Source: Magnaporthiopsis rhizophila
Lineage: Eukaryota; Ascomycota; Sordariomycetes; Magnaporthales; Magnaporthaceae
Reading direction: 5' to 3'
NCBI GenBank assembly: GCA_003049465.1
Contig: PYSS01000050.1
Span: forward strand, 124,001-188,000
Length of the DNA stretch: 64,000 nucleotides
Part shown: positions 59,429 through 64,000 of the stretch, one piece after another
Numbering within the stretch: the stretch's first letter is position 1
Layout: each line of letters opens with the position of its first letter
Translations under genes and position numbers: made by a program
Notes under the pieces: generated by a model
The model's input: only the letters and a program-made list of their open reading frames with translations
Told to the model about the DNA's origin: nothing
The model's database searches: none

Positions 59429-60982
59429 TCAGTATGCCCATATTTTGAGCTGCGCGAGGCATCATACCACTTGTTAGCAAGTTGTCCAGATAATAGGGGC
59501 CTGGGGCAGCGTTGGTTATCGTACCAGAGAGTCCCATGATCCAGTGCAAAGACTTATGCCATCATTGCTCACGCCCAGGCAGCTGACGCGGTTTTCGTGT
59601 CCAACGAGAGACCCAACCTTCTCACCGCGTGTAACGTCCCAGACCTTTACGGAGGGTGAAAAAAAAAAAACACATGTGTCAGTCGGCCTGATCAGAAGAG
59701 GACTTCATTGTCGCGTACGGCTCTGTTCATACCTTGCATTCAAAGTCGTCATAGCCTGCAAAAAGCAAGCGGCCTGAGACAGATGTAGCCACCGAGGTGA
59801 TCCCGCAGAGAATCGATTCGGACTGTGGAAGGGACAGGCATAGATGCCACCAACCGTCAGCATTGCATCGAGAAGTTAGAAGCCAAGAAATCTTGGCTCA
59901 CAAACGCATCTGCCCATATATTATGGACAGACGTGACAGTCTGGAAGTGGAGATAAAAGATCTGCTTCCAATTTGCAGAGCCAGTGGGCGTCACTTCCCC
60001 TTTCGTCCGAGGGGCGGATTCGCAGGAAATGAATCTAGACTTACACCGTAGACGTTGAGTTCCCGGTCGGCGCGGATGTCAAAGAGGCGGCAGGTAGCAT
60101 CGTCGGATCCGGTGACGAATGAATGACCATCGGGGAAGAACTGGATCGCGTTAATATCAGACTCATGACCAGCAAAGGTCTGAACGGCCTTGCCGGCACG
60201 TATGTCCCAGAGCTTGGCGAAGGAATCGCAGGCGCCGGATATGAAGGTGTTCTGGTTTGTTGGGTTCAGGCTGATGCTCATGACGTCGCCCAAGTGGTCG
60301 GCAAATTCGATGACCTTCGTGCCCGTCTCAATGTCCCACTTCATACATGTCATGTCGCCCGACGAGGTGAGGATGCTGCGGTCGTTTATGAAGCGGCAGC
60401 ACGACAGGTAGCCGGCGTGGCCGGAGAGCTCGCGGGCGACGCGCGTGGGGCCGTCGCGGTTCTGGTTGAGGTTGTAGATGGAGCAGATGTTGTCGAGGCC
60501 TCCACAGGCGACGTAGTTGCCGCTTGGCGCATAGGCGCAGGTCATGACCCATGACGATCGCAGGGGAATGGCGTGGACCTTGTTGGTGGTGTATGCGTCC
60601 CAGATGATCAGCTTGCCGTCCTGCGAGGCCGACACGAGGTGTCTGCGATCCGTCGACCAGTGCATGGCGTAAATCTTGGCCAGATGGCCCTTGAGCGTCC
60701 GCTTCGTCTTCATCAGCTGGTTCTTTGGGATCGGCTCGTGAGCCTGCTGGGCCACGGCACGGACTGGGCCGGGGAATTGCAAGTCAGTAGAGGCAACAAC
60801 TGCGGCCGAAAGGGCGCAATTGGCATAGCGAGGGGGCGCAGGCTGGACTGACGTGTCGTGTCGGCGAGCTCATCCTTTTTCCGCTTGATTCTGTCCTTGA
60901 GCGTCTCGGCCTCGCGACGCGCCTGCTGGATGCGCGCCTGCATTGCCTCTGGCGAGACTTCGTTCGGCCGCTGCGAATCCAT
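59429..60982 (-). CDS. Heterotrimeric G-protein beta subunit
   Basis: Exons 60982-60853, 60763-60045, 59822-59733, 59644-59525 and 59449-59429 give 359 aa. That is the standard fungal G beta length (MGB1/GNB-1/SfaD). All joins keep frame. G beta pairs with G gamma and signals from receptors to cAMP and MAPK pathways controlling development, mating and pathogenicity. The N-terminal coiled coil is EAMQARIQQARREAETLKD. The seven WD blades are visible: LKGHLAKIYAMHW, VHAIPLRSSWVMTCAY, LSGHAGYLSCCRF, FADHLGDVMSISLN, FAGHESDINAIQFF, then SESILCGITSVATSVSGRLL and LVGHENRVSCLGVS. WD-type endings include LIIWD, MKWD, KLWD, RLFD, VWDV and the terminal LKIWAY. The last exon encodes only LKIWAY, so models that miss it truncate the final blade. 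The adjacent gene encodes its probable chaperone. Confidence 0.96.
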
Positions 60983-62888
60983 CGTTGCCGACTGGAGTGC
61001 GTGAGGAGCGTTCGACAGATGCTTTCGGGTCGGTGGCGATGGGTGTTGGTTGTCCGACGCGATTTGTTCGATTGGACGGGGCGGAAATGAGAGGAACAAA
61101 AGGGAAAAAAGAGACCATCTGAGGTTGCGAGAAAGTACGGGGTTTGGGCCTAGACAAGGTACGTGCCTATTTCGGCATGGTGGGTACTCCCTCCTGGCAC
61201 GGTCATTTGCAGGCTGGAGCTGGGCCCCATCGACAACAAATTATATGGATATGCGACGACTGCACCCAAACTCGAACCTCCATGCATGCCCGCCCGCAAC
61301 GAGCGCCGCACGCAGATGCAAGAAAGCCACTAACATTGGTAGGTACCTAGGTGCCTACGTACTGTCTACCTAGGTGCTTGTGCACCTAGGTGGTAGGCAC
61401 CGCCTAGGTAGCCAACGAACGCGCACGCCCTGCCTACCTACCTATTTCTCGATTGCATTTGTCGAATGATTACAGGAAACTTCCACAACGCTAGGTACCT
61501 AGCCCCCGAATGTTTACACACGTCCACGTTGCGATGCAATCATGGCCGAGCCTTATCCCAGCGTCGGGTTCGTGCTTGAGTGAGTTTGAATTCAGGCGGT
61601 TGCATCGCCAGGTGTCCAAGCCAGTGTTTGGGTGGAGCCGCCCTCCTGCACCAGCGTTCGCCTGGGGACCAAGTCTTGTCCTGGTAGCATCCCAACCTAA
61701 GCTGCCGACTTGCTTCTATGAGTTCGCCCTGCAGCCTCCACCTGACATTGCAACACAAAACGCGATTTCATTCCTGGGTGATCGGGAATTTGCTGATATG
61801 TCTGTGGGAGTCTGTACTTAGAACACCGTTATATTTATTTAATTTTCCCTCCGGGCAAGCACTTGCGATACCATCTTCATGCTTCATCCTCTCGTCACCC
61901 CTCCCCACTTTAGTTTTTCGATCGGTTGGGTAACTCACCCAGTCAACCCCAACCACAGGTGTTGACGTCAATCGCAAGTGATACCTGGGACCATTGAGGA
62001 TGATTCGACAATCAAAAATCGGTTGCTGTCGATTTGCCCGTGTCTTTTGTTATTGTTTCTGCGGTGCTCGTATGGTTGTTGTGGCCTTGATTGATAGGGA
62101 GGGAAAAAAGAAAGAAGAATGCCCTGGCCTCTGCGTGAGAGGCGCCCTAATGAATCCAGGCGTCCGCCAAGGTACATGTCTCCGACGTCTTGGGATGTAC
62201 CATAGTATTCCACCCTCTTCCCGTGGGGGAATGCGGGGCACATCACTTATTGACTTCCCTCCAAATGCATGTGGCCCGTCCAGTGTGAGCCACGAGCCAA
62301 CCCATGTTTAGACAACGCACGTTTTGTTCTTTCTCAGCAACGTACATTCACCTAGGTAGATACCCCACCCCGAGACCCGTTACTGCTGGTTGATTGCTCA
62401 CGCCAAGCCACCACCTAAAAGATTTGGAGGTCTCTCTCGCCCTCCCCCGCACCCTTCACAGCGACTCCACCCAGCCCAGCACCCTTTGCCTCGCCAGGCT
62501 GCCAGCCTGCCATTACTTGACCTTTGCCATCCCTACCCGACCGACTAAAGTCGACCCGACCTTCCCGACACTTACTTCGTGGCACCTTCTCTCCCTTGTT
62601 TGCAGATCTATTCGCCTGTCCCAACGTCCACGGACTTATCTAAATAGCCCGCGTCTCCTCGAACCTCGACTCCGATTCGGCTTGGATGAGCGTGTAACGG
62701 TCCGCTGCCGCCACTTTCTGCCTGCCTTGGTAGCCAGCGAGCTGGGCTCCGTTCATCACCAAATCAACCCACCCTCCGAGGGGCTATCACAACACCCCGC
62801 CCATCCCATCATCTCCCCCATTCGCCTGGCATCTTTCATATCAGCCGCAGCAGCCATCCCGACCGCGCCGTGCCAACGCCTTCGGGTG
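60983..62888. other. Intergenic with palindrome cluster
   Basis: 1.9 kb between the divergent G beta and membrane-protein genes. Contains the palindrome cluster at 61338-61412, further motifs near 61433, 61491 and 62351, and a C-rich leader (62395-62888) before the next ATG. No gene is supported. Confidence 0.5.
61338..61412. repeat. Cluster of CCTAGGTA palindromes in the G beta promoter
   Basis: At least four CCTAGGT cores in 75 bp (ggtacctaggtg, ctacctaggtg, cacctaggtgg, cgcctaggtag). They lie about 360-430 bp upstream of the G beta ATG. Confidence 0.8.
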
Positions 62889-64000
62889 ATGCCTGTGCCC
62901 TCACCTGCATCGGCATCAGTTCCATCTCTGAGGTTCCCCAAACCCCAGGGCAGTCAGCGCCTCGCCAACTGGATATCCTCCAGCTCCCCCGACATAATGT
63001 CGCAGCCGGTCTCGGGACTCGCCGTGGACGATGACTCCATGGCTGAGTTTGAGATGATCAACACAGATGGCGAGACGGAATCTATTGGCAGCTCCGTGGA
63101 CCTTGTTGCGGAGCGTCTTGCCAGGCCGGATGACATGGTCAGTCTCGCAAGCACCGATAACACAAACGACAAGGAGGACGACCACCAAGGCGATGACTAC
63201 CTGGGTGGAAACGATGACACCGACTACGATCGCCCGTGGCTTGCATCCATCGATGGGGCGGCTGAGGCTCCTTCGCCGACCCACTCGCCTTCAGGCTACA
63301 TGGACGGGCAGTCCCCTGGCTACAGCTGGGCCTCGCATGCCACGGAGGGACCCTTCAAGACTAAGGTCTCTGCTCTCGAGATTGAAAACCGCTCCATTGC
63401 CGCACCTGCCGCCAGCTGCAAGCCCAAGCAACAATCTCCGGTAGAGGAGTCTCGCGCTACCAAACGCCGGCCAGCACAGCTTGCCAAAGCGTTTGTAGAC
63501 AGTCCTGGCGTCGAGCCCTGGCTCAGGATGATACGCGCCGTGGTGGCTGCCTTCCTATTCGGGGCCCTCGTACACGCGGTTCTTCCATTCCCCCAACATT
63601 CAAGAGAGGCCCGTCACGCATCCCGGGCTACCCAAGACCGCCCAACACCCATAATCATAGTTGCAACCCCTGCAACGGTCACTGTCACGGTTACGTCGAC
63701 GTCAACAGTCCGACTCAACAACATCCATGAACTGGTGAGGAAGATCACTGATACTGCCGATGGGGCTGTGAGAACCGTGAGGACTGCGGACGGCACGTAC
63801 ATACCCGCCCTGGCCTCTATGGCGTCGAAGCTCTGGAACGATACGGCGACATCTATCAAGCTCGCCAGAGAAGCGGCTTCGTACAGGCTCTCAGCAGACG
63901 GCATTCATCATCTGGGCAGGTCGATCGGGACCGGTGCCATGAGAGTTCGGGCAGATACAGAGCAGAGGGTCACGCATCACCTCAAGACTGCCGAGGCCTT
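62889..64000 (+). CDS. Single-pass membrane protein with candidate Atg8-interacting motif (3' end outside window)
   Basis: An open frame of at least 370 codons runs from the ATG at 62889 to the window edge, so the gene is partial at its 3' end. The N-terminal 200 residues are acidic and serine/threonine-rich and probably cytosolic. They begin with LRFPKPQGSQRLANWISSSS, which I recall as a recurring pattern in fungal proteomes. Residues 51-58 read MAEFEMIN: F54-E-M-I57 after an acidic residue fits the [FWY]xx[ILV] core of an Atg8-interacting (AIM/LIR) motif. One hydrophobic helix lies at about 214-234 (IRAVVAAFLFGALVHAVLPF). The following 130 residues contain a threonine/valine strand (TVTVTVTSTSTV) and repeated amphipathic helices (ITDTADGAVRTVRTADG and onward). 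I cannot name the family; a receptor for ER or nuclear-envelope autophagy is one possibility, by topology only. Confidence 0.7.
   Translation, partial: MPVPSPASASVPSLRFPKPQGSQRLANWISSSSPDIMSQPVSGLAVDDDSMAEFEMINTDGETESIGSSVDLVAERLARPDDMVSLASTDNTNDKEDDHQGDDYLGGNDDTDYDRPWLASIDGAAEAPSPTHSPSGYMDGQSPGYSWASHATEGPFKTKVSALEIENRSIAAPAASCKPKQQSPVEESRATKRRPAQLAKAFVDSPGVEPWLRMIRAVVAAFLFGALVHAVLPFPQHSREARHASRATQDRPTPIIIVATPATVTVTVTSTSTVRLNNIHELVRKITDTADGAVRTVRTADGTYIPALASMASKLWNDTATSIKLAREAASYRLSADGIHHLGRSIGTGAMRVRADTEQRVTHHLKTAEA

Overview
The window is eukaryotic nuclear DNA from a filamentous ascomycete, most likely a Sordariomycete. Genes are split by short introns (about 65-165 bp, one of 305 bp) with GT(A/G)NGN donors and ctaac/ctgac-type branch points. 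The gene set is fungal: PalH, a Tea4/Bud14-type SH3 protein, Ste50, a DUF4211 protein, and fungal Nhx1, Lag1 and Lcb2. CCTACCTAGGTAGG-like palindromes scattered between genes resemble those seen in Magnaporthales-like genomes, but that placement is an inference. There are no bacterial operons, CRISPR arrays or intact transposons. One 30-N gap (5036-5065) and one N (27708) show this is a draft assembly.

Layout. 0.4-5 kb: a BRCT protein (+) whose first splice junction does not keep frame, the Qc-SNARE Use1 (+), and the Elongator factor Kti12 (-), which begins with a two-codon exon next to a poly-C gap. 5.9-10.2 kb: a small conserved fungal protein (+) and the six-exon AAA ATPase CDC48 (-). 10.2-15.8 kb: a long gene-free block ending in an uninterrupted 779-bp (CT)n run just upstream of an HMT1/ABCB6-type ABC transporter (+, to 19.3 kb). 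20.8-26.2 kb: ceramide synthase Lag1 (-) and pH sensor PalH/Rim21 (-). 28-31.5 kb: the Tea4/Bud14 polarity protein (-). 33.2-35.4 kb: a sucrose/alpha-glucoside-type transporter (-). 36.7-39 kb: an Nhx1-type Na+/H+ exchanger (+). 39.6-41.9 kb: acetoacetyl-CoA synthetase (-). 43.5-45.7 kb: serine palmitoyltransferase subunit Lcb2 (+). 45.7-47.9 kb: an AT-rich gene-free block. 47.9-55.1 kb: DUF4211 protein (+), Ste50 adaptor (+) and an unnamed conserved fungal protein (+). 55.9-61 kb: phosducin-like protein (-) and G-protein beta subunit (-). 62.9-64 kb: the 5' part of a single-pass membrane protein (+) that runs off the window.

Functional links. Lag1 and Lcb2 are both sphingolipid enzymes. The phosducin-like protein is the expected chaperone of the adjacent G beta, and Ste50 acts in MAPK signalling downstream of G proteins. 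Exon structures were worked out by hand from splice signals, reading frame and recalled family sequence. Total lengths agree closely with the known families (CDC48 825 aa, G beta 359 aa), which supports them.
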